Assembly (NCBI RefSeq): GCF_018119405.1
Contig: NZ_JAGPWC010000044.1
Location: forward strand, 1 to 40,113
Length of the DNA stretch: 40,113 bases
Origin: Massilia sp. ST3
GTDB lineage: Bacteria; Pseudomonadota; Gammaproteobacteria; Burkholderiales; Burkholderiaceae_D
Direction: 5' to 3'
The notes beneath the pieces are model-generated. The model was given only the letters and a program-made list of their open reading frames with translations, had not been told where the DNA came from and made no database searches. The position numbers and the translations under genes were made by a program. Positions 8,681 to 21,521 of the stretch are shown here, piece after piece; the first letter of the stretch is position 1; each line of letters begins with the position of its first letter.

Positions 8681-9457
8681 ATGCTGCTGATCCCCGCCAT
8701 CGACCTGAAAGACGGTCACTGCGTTCGCCTGAAACAGGGCGATATGGACCTCGCCACCGTGTTTTCCGAAGATCCCGCCGAAATGGCGCTGCACTGGCTC
8801 AAGAAAGGCGCGCGCCGGCTGCACCTGGTGGACCTGAACGGCGCGTTCGCGGGCAAGCCCAAGAACGAAGCGGCGATCAAGTCGATCCTGCAAGTGGTGC
8901 AGGAATACGCCGACCAGAACGACCTGGACGAGATCCCGGTCCAGCTGGGCGGCGGCATCCGCGACCTCGACACCATCGAGCGTTACCTGGACGACGGCAT
9001 CACATACATCATCGTCGGCACCGCCGCGGTGAAGAACCCGGGCTTCCTGCACGACGCCTGCGGCGCCTTCCCGGGCAGCATCATCGTCGGCCTGGACGCC
9101 AAGGACGGCAAGGTCGCCACCGACGGCTGGAGCAAGATGTCGGGCCACGAGGTCATCGACCTGGCCAAGAAATTCGAAGGCTACGGCGTGGAATCGATCG
9201 TCTACACCGACATCGGCCGCGACGGCATGATGGCCGGCGTGAACATCGAAGCCACCGTCAAGCTGGCCCAGGCCGTGCGCATCCCGATCATCGCCTCGGG
9301 CGGCGTGCACAACCTGGCCGACGTGGAAGCGCTGTGCGCGGTGCAGGACGAAGGCATCGAAGGCGTGATCTGCGGCCGATCGATCTATGAAGGCACGCTG
9401 GATTTGACTTCGGCGCAGGTGCGTGCCGATGAACTGACTGAAGGCGCGGACGCTTAA
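8681..9457 (+). CDS. hisA: ProFAR isomerase (phosphoribosylformimino-AICAR-P isomerase)
   Basis: HisA is a (beta/alpha)8-barrel isomerase of 258 residues that opens the aminoaldose ring of ProFAR to PRFAR. The first strand [16 protein letters not shown] contains the catalytic Asp. The second catalytic Asp lies in [15 protein letters not shown], and the phosphate sites are in QLGGGIR and IASGGVHN. The ATG at 8681 gives the family N-terminus MLLIPAIDL; upstream in-frame sequence belongs to the hisH tail. The ribosome binding site is poor, which suggests translation by coupling from hisH, 37 bp upstream. A 93-bp gap with a large palindrome follows. Confidence 0.97.
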   Translation: MLLIPAIDLKDGHCVRLKQGDMDLATVFSEDPAEMALHWLKKGARRLHLVDLNGAFAGKPKNEAAIKSILQVVQEYADQNDLDEIPVQLGGGIRDLDTIERYLDDGITYIIVGTAAVKNPGFLHDACGAFPGSIIVGLDAKDGKVATDGWSKMSGHEVIDLAKKFEGYGVESIVYTDIGRDGMMAGVNIEATVKLAQAVRIPIIASGGVHNLADVEALCAVQDEGIEGVICGRSIYEGTLDLTSAQVRADELTEGADA

Positions 9458-9476
9458 TCGTCAGTCCGCAGCCTTG

Positions 9477-9511
9477 GCACGTCATCCCCGCCAGTGGCGG
9501 GGATGACGTGC
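9477..9511. repeat. GTCATCCCCGC palindrome between hisA and hisF
   Basis: This is a perfect 16-bp inverted repeat (9477-9492 with 9496-9511) around the three-base loop AGT. Its core is GTCATCCCCGCC. The same core occurs at 13197-13226, and a variant (GTCATTCCGGC) occurs at 28758-28789. It is a dispersed REP-type palindrome. No T-run follows, and the his genes continue downstream, so it cannot be a full stop for transcription. It may stabilise or partly terminate the message. Confidence 0.85.
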
Positions 9512-9550
9512 GTACGCTAACGATGGACTCAGGCTAACGCCACAAATTTT

Positions 9551-10312
9551 ATGCTCGCAAAACGCATCATCCCCTGCCTCGACGTCACCGGCGGCCGTGT
9601 GGTCAAGGGCGTCAACTTCACCGAGCTGCGCGATGCCGGCGACCCGGTCGAGATCGCACGCCGCTATGACGGGCAGGGCGCCGACGAGATCACCTTCCTC
9701 GACATCACCGCCTCCAGCGACGGCCGCGACCTGATCCTGCCGATCATCGAAGCGGTGGCCTCGACCGTCTTCATTCCGCTCACCGTCGGTGGCGGCGTGC
9801 GCAAGGTCGAGGACGTGCGCCGCCTGCTGAACGCGGGCGCCGACAAGGTCAGCATGAACACCTCGGCCGTCACCAACCCGCAACTGGTGTTCGACGCCTC
9901 GCAAAAGCACGGCTCGCAGTGCATCGTGGTGGCGATCGACGCCAAGCAGGTCGCGCCCGGCAAGTGGGAGGTCTTCACCCATGGCGGACGCAACGCCACC
10001 GGCCTCGACGCCGTCGAGTGGGCGCGCAAGATGGAAAGCCTGGGCGCCGGCGAGCTGCTGCTCACCTCCATGGACCGCGACGGCACCAAGGTCGGTTTCG
10101 ACCTGGGCCTGACGCGCGCCGTCTCGGACGCGGTCGGCATCTCCGTGATCGCCTCGGGCGGCGTGGGCGGCTTGCAGGACCTGGCCGACGGCATCCTGGA
10201 AGGCCACGCCGATGCGGTGCTGGCGGCCAGCATCTTCCACTACGGGCAGCACACGGTGGGCGAAGCCAAGCGCTACATGGCCGAGCGTGGCATCCCGATG
10301 CGGCTGGAGTGA
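9551..10312 (+). CDS. hisF: Imidazole glycerol phosphate synthase, cyclase subunit
   Basis: HisF uses ammonia from HisH to convert PRFAR to IGP and AICAR, linking histidine to purine synthesis. It has 253 residues in a (beta/alpha)8-barrel with the expected N-terminus [20 protein letters not shown], where the Asp of CLDV is catalytic. The second catalytic Asp lies in VVAIDAKQV. The phosphate-binding loops are in [12 protein letters not shown] and IASGGVGG. It follows the palindrome-bearing 93-bp gap after hisA and lies two bases before hisI. Confidence 0.97.
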   Translation: MLAKRIIPCLDVTGGRVVKGVNFTELRDAGDPVEIARRYDGQGADEITFLDITASSDGRDLILPIIEAVASTVFIPLTVGGGVRKVEDVRRLLNAGADKVSMNTSAVTNPQLVFDASQKHGSQCIVVAIDAKQVAPGKWEVFTHGGRNATGLDAVEWARKMESLGAGELLLTSMDRDGTKVGFDLGLTRAVSDAVGISVIASGGVGGLQDLADGILEGHADAVLAASIFHYGQHTVGEAKRYMAERGIPMRLE

Positions 10313-10314
10313 AC

Positions 10315-10725
10315 ATGGCGACCAACGCAAAATGGCTGAACAAGGTGCGCTGGGACGAACACGGCCTGGTGCCGGTGATCGCCCAGGAAGCCGCCACCGG
10401 CGACATCCTGATGTTCGCCTGGATGAACCGCGAAGCGCTGGCCAGGACCGCCGAGCTGGGCGAAGCCGTGTACTGGAGCCGCTCGCGCAAGAAGCTGTGG
10501 CACAAGGGCGAAGAGTCCGGCCACGTGCAGAAGGTGCTGGAAATGCGCCTCGACTGCGACGAGGACGTGGTGCTGCTCAAGATCGAGCAGGCGGGCGGCA
10601 TCGCCTGCCACACCGGGCGCCACTCCTGTTTCTTCCAGAAATTCGACGGCGCCGACTGGCAGACGGCCGAGCCGGTGCTGAAGGATCCCGACACCATTTA
10701 TTCCGCGGATAAGAAACCCTCATGA
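10315..10725 (+). CDS. hisI: Phosphoribosyl-AMP cyclohydrolase
   Basis: HisI opens the adenine ring of PR-AMP, the third step of the pathway, in a zinc- and magnesium-dependent reaction. The ATG at 10315 gives 136 residues. Metal and catalytic motifs are [14 protein letters not shown] (paired Asp and Cys) and [11 protein letters not shown] (Cys and His ligands); [10 protein letters not shown] and [18 protein letters not shown] are strongly conserved. It is separate from hisE rather than fused as in enterobacterial HisIE, but the two overlap by four bases. Confidence 0.97.
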   Translation: MATNAKWLNKVRWDEHGLVPVIAQEAATGDILMFAWMNREALARTAELGEAVYWSRSRKKLWHKGEESGHVQKVLEMRLDCDEDVVLLKIEQAGGIACHTGRHSCFFQKFDGADWQTAEPVLKDPDTIYSADKKPS

Positions 10726-11060
10726 GCGTTACCCTGGCCCGTGTCGCGGCCGTGATCGAATCGCGCAAGCTGGAAAACGGCGGCGATCCCGACAAATCCT
10801 ATGTGGCCAAGCTGTTCGCCAAGGGCGACGACGCCATCCTCAAGAAGATCGGCGAAGAAGCCACCGAGACCGTGATGGCGGCCAAGGACGCGCGCGTCTC
10901 CGGCGACGCCTCCAAGGTCCTGTACGAGTGCGCCGACCTGTGGTTCCACTCGATGGTGCTGCTGGCCCGCTTCGACCTGACCCCGCAGCAGGTGCTCGAC
11001 GAGCTGGCGCGCCGCGAAGGACTGTCTGGACTCGACGAAAAAGCTGCCCGGAAAGAGTAG
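10722..11060 (+). CDS. hisE: Phosphoribosyl-ATP diphosphatase
   Basis: HisE removes pyrophosphate from PR-ATP, the second pathway step, and belongs to the all-alpha NTP pyrophosphatase (MazG-like) fold. It has 112 residues. The metal-binding signature is in [15 protein letters not shown], with a second acidic helix at [14 protein letters not shown]. The start ATGA overlaps the hisI stop. It is the last gene of the his unit; a 123-bp gap separates it from the HIT gene. Confidence 0.96.
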   Translation: MSVTLARVAAVIESRKLENGGDPDKSYVAKLFAKGDDAILKKIGEEATETVMAAKDARVSGDASKVLYECADLWFHSMVLLARFDLTPQQVLDELARREGLSGLDEKAARKE

Positions 11061-11183
11061 TCGGTCCTCACTTGCAATCTTTCGACTGGCTTCGGTGACA
11101 ACATCGTCATCCCAATGTCATGCGGCGCTGGTAGGATAGTCGAGTTTTCCAAATGGAAAGCACCGTAATCATCTGGAGACAAG

Positions 11184-11558
11184 ATGGACAACTGCATTTT
11201 TTGCAAGATCGTCGCCAAGCAGATCCCGGCCACCGTCGTCTACGAGGACGACGACCTGCTTGCCTTCAAGGACATCAACCCGGCCGCGCCGGTGCACCTG
11301 CTGGTGATTCCGAAGCAGCACGTGGACACCCTGTCCGACTGCACCGGCGAGCACGCCGCCGTGCTGGGCAAGATGCTGGCGCTCGCGCCCAGGCTTGCCG
11401 AGGAACACGGAGTCGCGGTGAAGACCGACGGCAAGGGCGGACGCAGCGGCGGCTTCAAGACCCTGATCAACAGCGGTCCGGACGGCGGGCAGGAGGTCTA
11501 CCACCTGCACCTGCATATGTACGGCGGCAAGCGCCCCTGGCGTGGTCTCGGCACCTAA
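11184..11558 (+). CDS. HIT family purine-nucleoside phosphoramidase (HinT-like)
   Basis: This is a small cytoplasmic nucleotide hydrolase of 124 residues. The histidine triad is at the C-terminus in VYHLHLHMYGGKRPW (H-x-H-x-H), with the nucleophile being the middle His. CIFCKIV near the N-terminus has the CxxC found in many HIT proteins. E. coli HinT is the closest well-known relative. It has a good ribosome binding site, GGAGA, at 11173-11177. Its place between the his genes and tatABC is conserved in Burkholderiales. Its physiological substrate is uncertain; the family hydrolyses AMP-lysine and aminoacyl-adenylates. Confidence 0.93.
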   Translation: MDNCIFCKIVAKQIPATVVYEDDDLLAFKDINPAAPVHLLVIPKQHVDTLSDCTGEHAAVLGKMLALAPRLAEEHGVAVKTDGKGGRSGGFKTLINSGPDGGQEVYHLHLHMYGGKRPWRGLGT

Positions 11559-11661
11559 GCCCGGTCTAAGCTTTTATATGGGGGCAAGAGCCCCACATCG
11601 CGTATACTGAAACATACGCATTCCCGATTTTCAGGCGCTTGCGCCTTGCTAGGAGACAAAC

Positions 11662-11913
11662 ATGGGTTCGATGAGTATTTGGCACTGGGTCATTGTCCTG
11701 GTCGTCGTGATGCTGATTTTCGGCACCAAGAAGATCGGCAATATCGGTTCCGATCTCGGCAAAGCAGTGAAGGGCTTCAAGGACGGCGTGAAGGGTGACG
11801 AAGAGAAGGCCAATGCGGCCAACGCCAACCCGAACGCTTCCACCACCCAGCCGCAGCAGGTCGCCGACAAGACGACCATCGACGTGGAAGCCCGCGACAA
11901 GACCCGTTCGTAA
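11662..11913 (+). CDS. tatA: Twin-arginine translocase subunit TatA
   Basis: TatA forms the size-variable pore that moves folded proteins across the inner membrane. The protein has 83 residues. One N-terminal membrane helix (about residues 4-20, [16 protein letters not shown]) is followed by the hinge and the amphipathic helix [21 protein letters not shown]. The rest is a polar, disordered tail. The ribosome binding site AGGAGA (11651-11656) fixes the start. It precedes tatB by 12 bp. Confidence 0.96.
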   Translation: MGSMSIWHWVIVLVVVMLIFGTKKIGNIGSDLGKAVKGFKDGVKGDEEKANAANANPNASTTQPQQVADKTTIDVEARDKTRS

Positions 11914-11925
11914 TTCCAGGGTCCC

Positions 11926-12420
11926 ATGATCGATCTCGGACTGTCCAAACTCGCGATCATCGGCGTCGTCGCCCTGGTCGTGATCGGCCCTGAAAAGCTG
12001 CCGAAGGTGGCGCGCATGGCGGGCACCCTGTACGGGCGCGCCCAGCGCTACCTGCACGACGTGAAGTCCGAAGTCAGCCGCGAGATCGAACTGGACGAGC
12101 TGCGTAACCTGCACAAGGAAGTGCAGGAGAGCGCGCAGTCGTTCAAGGACGAGGTCGAGCACACGGTCCACAGCCACGTCGACGAGGTCGAGGCGCTGTG
12201 GGACGGCCGCGCGGCCCATGATTCCGGCTTCAACGTGCCGGCCACGCCGCAGGACATCGAGCGCAAGGCGCGCGACTTCCGCCGCAAGAAGCTGGTGCGC
12301 ACCTCGAGCGTGCCGGCCTGGTACAAGAACCGCCATGGCACCAAGCGCCATGTGATGTCGGGCGCCGCGCGGGTGCGCAAGTTCCGCCCCGGCGTCAAAT
12401 CCACTACTACCTTCTTCTGA
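11926..12420 (+). CDS. tatB: Twin-arginine translocase subunit TatB
   Basis: TatB, with TatC, forms the receptor for twin-arginine signal peptides. It has 164 residues. The N-terminal helix LGLSKLAIIGVVALVVIGPEKLP has the conserved Glu-Lys-Leu-Pro at its end, followed by a long amphipathic, probably coiled segment (residues 25-90). The C-terminal third is basic and poorly conserved. Its TGA shares the final A with the ATG of tatC, so the two are translationally coupled. Confidence 0.95.
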   Translation: MIDLGLSKLAIIGVVALVVIGPEKLPKVARMAGTLYGRAQRYLHDVKSEVSREIELDELRNLHKEVQESAQSFKDEVEHTVHSHVDEVEALWDGRAAHDSGFNVPATPQDIERKARDFRRKKLVRTSSVPAWYKNRHGTKRHVMSGAARVRKFRPGVKSTTTFF

Positions 12421-13175
12421 TGACTGAGCAAGCCGCCGGCGAAGAAACCTTCATCTCCCACCTGGTCGAGCTGCGGGACCGCCTGGTCAAGGCCTCGATC
12501 GGGATCGCGATCGTGTGCGCGGCGCTGATGCTGTGGCCGGGTCCTTCGCACATCTACGACCTCATTGCCGCACCGATGATCGCTTCGCTGCCGGTCGGCT
12601 CCAAGATGATCGCCACCGGCGTGATTTCGCCTTTCCTGGTGCCGATGAAGGTCACCCTGCTGCTGGCCTTCATCCTGGCGCTGCCCTGGGTGTTCTACCA
12701 GGCCTGGGCCTTCATCGCGCCCGGCCTGTACGCCCACGAGAAGCGTCTGGTGCTGCCGCTGGTGATCTCGTCCTCGCTGCTGTTCATCGCCGGCGTGGCC
12801 TTCTGCTACTTCTTCGTGTTCGGCCGTGTGTTCCACTTCATCGGCGAGTTCGCACCGCAGTCGATCGCGGTGACCCCGGACATCGAGAACTACCTCGACT
12901 TCGTGATGTCGATGTGCCTGGCCTTCGGCGTTACCTTCGAAGTGCCGGTGGTGGTGGTGATCCTGGTGCGCATGAACATGGTCAGCCTGCAGAAGCTGCG
13001 CGAGATCCGCTCCTACGTGATCGTCGGCGCTTTCGTGATCGCCGCCATCGTCACGCCGCCGGACGTGGTCAGCCAGCTGGCGCTGGCGATTCCGATGTGC
13101 CTGCTCTACGAGCTGGGGCTGCTGCTGGCGCCGGTGTTCGTCAGGGCGACGCAGAGACCGGAAGAGACGGTGTAA
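12420..13175 (+). CDS. tatC: Twin-arginine translocase subunit TatC
   Basis: TatC is the multi-spanning core of the translocase, 251 residues. The N-terminal cytoplasmic signature ETFISHLVELRDRLVKA binds the twin-arginine motif. Six membrane segments can be traced between about residues 20 and 235. The conserved motif FYQAWAFIAPGLYAHEKR sits in the first cytoplasmic loop. The gene shares one base with tatB. Downstream is a strong palindrome, and the next gene is on the opposite strand, so this ends the rightward transcription unit. Confidence 0.97.
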   Translation: MTEQAAGEETFISHLVELRDRLVKASIGIAIVCAALMLWPGPSHIYDLIAAPMIASLPVGSKMIATGVISPFLVPMKVTLLLAFILALPWVFYQAWAFIAPGLYAHEKRLVLPLVISSSLLFIAGVAFCYFFVFGRVFHFIGEFAPQSIAVTPDIENYLDFVMSMCLAFGVTFEVPVVVVILVRMNMVSLQKLREIRSYVIVGAFVIAAIVTPPDVVSQLALAIPMCLLYELGLLLAPVFVRATQRPEETV

Positions 13176-13196
13176 GCGTCATCCCAACGCCCACCA

Positions 13197-13226
13197 ACGT
13201 CATCCCCGCCTGCGCGGGGATGACGT
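13197..13226. terminator. Palindrome between convergent tatC and the esterase gene (probable bidirectional terminator)
   Basis: This is a perfect 13-bp inverted repeat with the loop CTGC (ACGTCATCCCCGC and its complement), 22 bp after the tatC stop and 28 bp from the end of the convergent minus-strand gene. It belongs to the same palindrome family as 9477-9511. A half-copy (GCGTCATCCC) sits just upstream, after the tatC stop. There is no T-run, so termination is inferred from position and stem strength. Confidence 0.6.
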
Positions 13227-13253
13227 GTTAAGGGCGCGGGCCGTAAGCAAAGG

Positions 13254-14993
13254 CTAGGGGCAATTCCCGATGACGTAATACCCCGCCGACGTCTGCGCCA
13301 GGGTCGTCGTATAGAAGGTATTGTTCAAGCCCATATTCTGATTCGACCCGTTCGCCAGCGCATAGCCTCCGCTGTTATGCGCCCGCCCCGCCGTCACATG
13401 CGCATAGTTGCTGGCCGTCGTCGACGTGCACACGAAGCCCGAGCTCGTCGTTCCTGTCACCGCTGAAGACAGCGCGCTTTCCCCGCCATTCCCGAGCGCC
13501 GACACCTGGTAGCTATAACTCATCGACGCCGCCAGTCCCGTATCCGTATAGCCGGTCGCGGTCAGCGCCGAGGCATTCACCTTTGTTCCATTGCGGTAGA
13601 CGTTGTAGCCAGTCGCCCCGTTGGCCGCATTCCACGACAAGGCGATGCTGTTCGCCGTCCGCGTCCCGACCGCGAGGCCGGCGGGCGGCTGCAGGGCCGG
13701 CGCCGTGCCGACCAGGAATTGCGGGATCGCGCAGGAGGCCGACACCTGGCCCGTGCCGCCGGTGGCCGTGACGCTGCCCGTGTAATAGCCGTCGGCGCGC
13801 GCGCCATAGGCCTTGCTGAAGCTGGCGCCGCTGCCGGCCGCGGCATCGTCCACCGGCGAAGGCCCGCTGAGCACCACCCGGTAGCTGGCGACCGAGCCGC
13901 CGGCCACCGTGGCCGCGCCGTTCACCGTCACCGTCGATCCCGAGACGCTGGCGCTGCATGCGCTCATGGTCGGCGCCGGCGCGCGCGCCACGCGCAGGTT
14001 GTTCTTGAACCAGAAATCCATCACGAAGGACGGGTAGTTCACCGTGCTCGCGTTGACGTAATTGCTGTTCTGGCCACCGCTGCCGGCCGGCCAGGCGTGG
14101 GCCAGGCCGGACACCGCGATTTCCGAGGTGCGCAGCTTGCCGTTCGCGTCCAGGTAGGGCGTGTTGCTGCCGCCGGTCGGCACCGTGACGGTCGCGCCCT
14201 TGGTGTAGGCGCCGCCGTAGACCTGGCGCATGGCCGCCGCGTCGAGCGGGCCGTAGGCCTGGGCTACCGTGTAGTCGCTGGCGCCCCAGATGACGCTCGC
14301 GACCTGGGTCGAGAAGTGGCTGGCGTTCGTTCCGGCCCATGAGGTGCAGCTATTGGCCACGCTGGCCGCGGTCGTGCCCGAGGGGACCATGGAGATCTGC
14401 GAGGTCGACACGGTGGGCGCCGGCCCCGCATTGATGCCGATGCCGGCGAAGATGTCGGGCGCCACGCAGCCCAGCACCATGGTCTTGGCGCCGCCCGAGG
14501 ACAGGCCGGTGACGTAGACCTGCTTGGGGTCGATCGCATACTGTGGGTTGCCGAGGAAGCGGTTGACCAGGTCGAGCAGCACCGCGTTGTGGCCGTAGCT
14601 GCGGCTGCGGTTGGTGGCGGCCCAGTCCCAGCAGTGGGCGGAGTACAGGTTGCCGGTGGCGTTGGGCGCCAGGATCACGGCGCCGTACTGGTCGGCCGCC
14701 GCCTTCCAGTTGTAGCCCTTGTCGCTGGCGCCGTCGATGACGTCGTTGCCGGCGGTTTGGGCGCAGCCGTGCAGCACCAGCACCAGCGCGCGCTTGCCGT
14801 CCAGGGCTGGCTGGGTCGCCGGCCAGTAGTAGTAGCCGGTGAGGGCGCCGCCGTTGGTGGTGTCGGTCGCCCAGGTCTGGTTGGCGCTCCAGCTTCCCGG
14901 TCCGGCCTGGACCTGGGCCTGGGCGGGTGTCCACGATGCGAATAATGCCAGGCAGGCGGCCGCCGCTGCCGCCCGATTCATGCGTAATGCCAT
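13254..14993 (-). CDS. Secreted PHB-depolymerase-type esterase with fibronectin III domain
   Basis: This is an extracellular polyhydroxyalkanoate-depolymerase-like serine hydrolase, 579 residues. A Sec signal peptide covers about 1-26 (Ala-rich core, ending PAQAQ). The catalytic domain runs from about 30 to 335. It has the oxyanion motif LHGCAQT near residue 75, the lipase box GLSSG with Ser at about 165, a likely Asp in GASDYTVA near 240, and a likely His in GLAHAWPAGSG near 299. A linker or second beta domain (340-425) is followed by a fibronectin type III domain (about 435-515) and a C-terminal segment with VTAGRAHNSGGYA, resembling the polymer-binding ends of these enzymes. GGAGG six bases upstream supports the ATG at 14993. 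Whether the substrate is PHB or another polyester is not shown by sequence. Confidence 0.88.
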   Translation of the reverse strand: MALRMNRAAAAAACLALFASWTPAQAQVQAGPGSWSANQTWATDTTNGGALTGYYYWPATQPALDGKRALVLVLHGCAQTAGNDVIDGASDKGYNWKAAADQYGAVILAPNATGNLYSAHCWDWAATNRSRSYGHNAVLLDLVNRFLGNPQYAIDPKQVYVTGLSSGGAKTMVLGCVAPDIFAGIGINAGPAPTVSTSQISMVPSGTTAASVANSCTSWAGTNASHFSTQVASVIWGASDYTVAQAYGPLDAAAMRQVYGGAYTKGATVTVPTGGSNTPYLDANGKLRTSEIAVSGLAHAWPAGSGGQNSNYVNASTVNYPSFVMDFWFKNNLRVARAPAPTMSACSASVSGSTVTVNGAATVAGGSVASYRVVLSGPSPVDDAAAGSGASFSKAYGARADGYYTGSVTATGGTGQVSASCAIPQFLVGTAPALQPPAGLAVGTRTANSIALSWNAANGATGYNVYRNGTKVNASALTATGYTDTGLAASMSYSYQVSALGNGGESALSSAVTGTTSSGFVCTSTTASNYAHVTAGRAHNSGGYALANGSNQNMGLNNTFYTTTLAQTSAGYYVIGNCP

Positions 14994-15265
14994 TGAAGCC
15001 TCCGTTCATTGCGTGAGACTGCGGAACCGGGCGGACAGGCGTGAGCGATCACGCCGGCGCATGCCCGGCTTGGGATGACAAACAGGAAAGACTGGCAGCC
15101 CGCGCGCTAGGACGACGGCGAAGTGATGAGGGTCATGAGGATGGTCTCCAGCTGTGTTGTCGTAGTGGGCCGCTCGAAGCGGCCTCTGCAAGCATTATGC
15201 GGCTGGAGTGGCGCGCACAAGCTGGGCGTGCAGGCACGCCGCTTGTGCGCATTTGCACAGCAAAT
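14994..15265. other. Intergenic gap between the DUF885 gene and the esterase gene
   Basis: These 272 bp have no convincing gene. A 7-bp hairpin, GGCCGCT-CGA-AGCGGCC, lies at 15168-15184, about 80 bp past the end of the minus-strand DUF885 gene. It could help end that transcript, but no T-run follows on the minus strand. The esterase ribosome binding site lies at its left edge. No clear promoter was found. Confidence 0.5.
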
Positions 15266-17170
15266 TTACTGCATCAGCTCCGCGATCATCTTCACCGGCG
15301 CATTGCCGTAGCTGAGGAACTGGTCGTGGAACTCCTTCAGCTTGAAGCGCTCGCCCAGCTGCTGCTTGCGGCGCTCGCGCAGTTCCACGATCTGCTCGTA
15401 GCCACTGTAGTAGCTGGTCAGCTGCACCGAGGTCAGGGTCACGCGGCGCCACTTCTCGTCGGCTTCCTGGCGCGTCTGGAAGGCCTGGCGCGTCAGCAGG
15501 TCGATCGCCTCGTTCTGCCCCATGCCCAATACGTGCACGCTGTAGTCGAGGATGGTGTTGGTCACGCTGCGCAGGTTCCACTTCGAGTACATCAGCCACA
15601 TCTCGGGCGCGTTGCCGCCGTAGCCCGACTCCAGCATCATGCGCTCGCCGTACACGGCCCAGCCCTCGACCATCGCGCCGTTCCCGAACAGCGACTTGAT
15701 CAGCGAAGGCGACTTGTTGGCGTGCACCAGCTGGGCGTAGTGGCCGGGAATCGCCTCGTGGATGTTCAGGATCTGCAGGATCCACTCGTTGTACTCGCGC
15801 AGGCTGCTCTCGGCCTGTTCCGGCGTGAGGTTGTCCATTGGCGTGACGTTGTAGTAGGTCTTGTCCTTCGGACGGTAGGGGCCGGGCGCGTCGATGCTGG
15901 CGCCGGCCACGCCGCGCTGGTACATCGGGGTTTCGCGCACTTCGAGCGGCTTGTCCGGGTCGAGCGTGAGCAGGTCGTTCCTGATCACCCAGTCCTGCAG
16001 CAGCGGGATCTGGCGGCGGATCTCGGGGAAGAAGTTCTCGCGCGCGACATGGCGGGCCGAGAGCTTGTCGATCATCATGCCGATCTTCTGGAAGCGGTCG
16101 CGCGGCTTGTTCACGCTCGCCATGTAGCGCGGCCACAGCTCGTCCGACACCGCGTCCATGCGCGCCAGCAGTTCCTCGCGCGTGGCCAGCGCCTTGCGGT
16201 AGGTCTGCTCGGCGCTGCTGGCCGACTGGATCTCGAGCGCGAACTTCTGCTCGTACAGGTCTTTCCCGGCGCGGAAGGGGCGCGCATCCTTGGCCACGTG
16301 CAGGTTCTTCTCAAGCTGGGTCAGGAAGTCCACGTAGCCCAGCACCGCGGTGCCGGCGTTGGCGATGCGCTGGGCGAAGATCGCCTTTTCCTGCGTGCTC
16401 AGGGTCGATTCCTGGGCCGCCTTGCCGAGGTCCGCCAGCACCGCGATGGTGCCCGGCGCCTGGGCGATGGCGAGCTGGGTGTGCTCGACGGTCGGCTTGG
16501 TGATCGAGGCTTGCGCGGCCTGGTAGTAGGCCGGCACGTTGGCCAGGCGCTTGAGGATGGTGCGCAGGCGCTGCGGCTTGGCCGCATACTCGGTGTTGAG
16601 GATCAGGTCGAGCGGCTGCGCGATGTTGTACAGCGACGGGTTCCACTGGTACTCGCGCCAGGTGCCGAGGTACCAGCGATCCTTTTCCAGCTTGTTGACC
16701 AGGAGCGCCAGGTCGGTGCGGTGGCGCGGCGACAGCTGCTTGGGATCGAGCTTGCCGAATTTTTCCAGCCACTCGCTGGCGAAGGCGAGCTTCCTGGCGC
16801 GGGTGGCGTCGTCGGGAAGGGTGAGGTTGGCGGCCTGGTCGAACTTGCCGACGTAGATGCCGCCTTCGGGATCCATGCGCCACTGCGCGGTCAGGAACTG
16901 CATGGAGAGCGTCTCCATGCGGCGGTCGAGTCGGAAGGCGGAGGCCTGCGCCGCCGGGGCGGCGACTGCGGCGGTGGTGACTGCCGCCGCGGCTGCGCCG
17001 GCGACGGCGGCTTTCTTCACCGGCGCCTTCTTGCGCTTGTCGGTGCTCTTCGCCTTGACGACCTTGGTGGTTTTCGCCTTGCCCTTGGCGGGCTTGGTGG
17101 TCTTGGCGCTGGCCGGCGCCAGTGCGAAACTCGCCAGCAGCACTGCCAGCGCGATTTTCGTTTTCATCAT
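15266..17170 (-). CDS. DUF885 family secreted metallopeptidase-like protein
   Basis: This is a predicted exported zinc-peptidase-like protein of the DUF885 family, 634 residues from the ATG at 17170. An in-frame ATG lies 27 codons upstream, but only the 17170 start puts a signal peptide at the N-terminus (MMKTKIALAVLLASFALAPASA). A low-complexity Lys/Ala linker (about 23-75) follows. The family metal motif HEAIPGH is at 471-477, with EGWAVYGER about 30 residues on, as expected for the third ligand. Characterised relatives are few, and a peptidase role is inferred from the motif. It reads in the same direction as the esterase downstream but is separated by 272 bp. Confidence 0.85.
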   Translation of the reverse strand: MMKTKIALAVLLASFALAPASAKTTKPAKGKAKTTKVVKAKSTDKRKKAPVKKAAVAGAAAAAVTTAAVAAPAAQASAFRLDRRMETLSMQFLTAQWRMDPEGGIYVGKFDQAANLTLPDDATRARKLAFASEWLEKFGKLDPKQLSPRHRTDLALLVNKLEKDRWYLGTWREYQWNPSLYNIAQPLDLILNTEYAAKPQRLRTILKRLANVPAYYQAAQASITKPTVEHTQLAIAQAPGTIAVLADLGKAAQESTLSTQEKAIFAQRIANAGTAVLGYVDFLTQLEKNLHVAKDARPFRAGKDLYEQKFALEIQSASSAEQTYRKALATREELLARMDAVSDELWPRYMASVNKPRDRFQKIGMMIDKLSARHVARENFFPEIRRQIPLLQDWVIRNDLLTLDPDKPLEVRETPMYQRGVAGASIDAPGPYRPKDKTYYNVTPMDNLTPEQAESSLREYNEWILQILNIHEAIPGHYAQLVHANKSPSLIKSLFGNGAMVEGWAVYGERMMLESGYGGNAPEMWLMYSKWNLRSVTNTILDYSVHVLGMGQNEAIDLLTRQAFQTRQEADEKWRRVTLTSVQLTSYYSGYEQIVELRERRKQQLGERFKLKEFHDQFLSYGNAPVKMIAELMQ

Positions 17171-17351
17171 CGTATTCGGCCCTGTAACAGAAAAGAAGCG
17201 GGGCGCCCGCTGCGTACTGCTGTGCAGGGGGCGCGTGAAGAGTAGCACCATTCAGGCCGCTTGCGGGGGCTTGAAACATTACGACACCTTGTCGTGAAAT
17301 GGAGTGTTAACTCTTCGGCAAAAGCGGGATGATACATGGCCAACTATCACC

Positions 17352-17375
17352 GCGTCGGCGGCATAGCCGCCTACC

Positions 17376-17381
<6 letters not shown>
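17352..17381. repeat. REP-like element containing the stop codon of the helicase gene
   Basis: GCGTCGGCGGC-ATA-GCCGCC followed by TACCCTACCG matches the element at 101-130 at all but a few positions, including loop changes. The TAG stop of the minus-strand SNF2 helicase (17376-17378) lies within the CCCTACC part. The element therefore forms the last bases of that gene and a hairpin directly after it. Confidence 0.7.

Positions 17382-21517
<4,136 letters not shown>

Positions 21518-21521
<4 letters not shown>

Noticed and set aside
15041..17245. A 734-codon plus-strand frame across the DUF885 gene
   Set aside because: The minus-strand product has a signal peptide and the DUF885 motifs. The plus-strand product is Arg/His/Leu/Val-rich without motifs.
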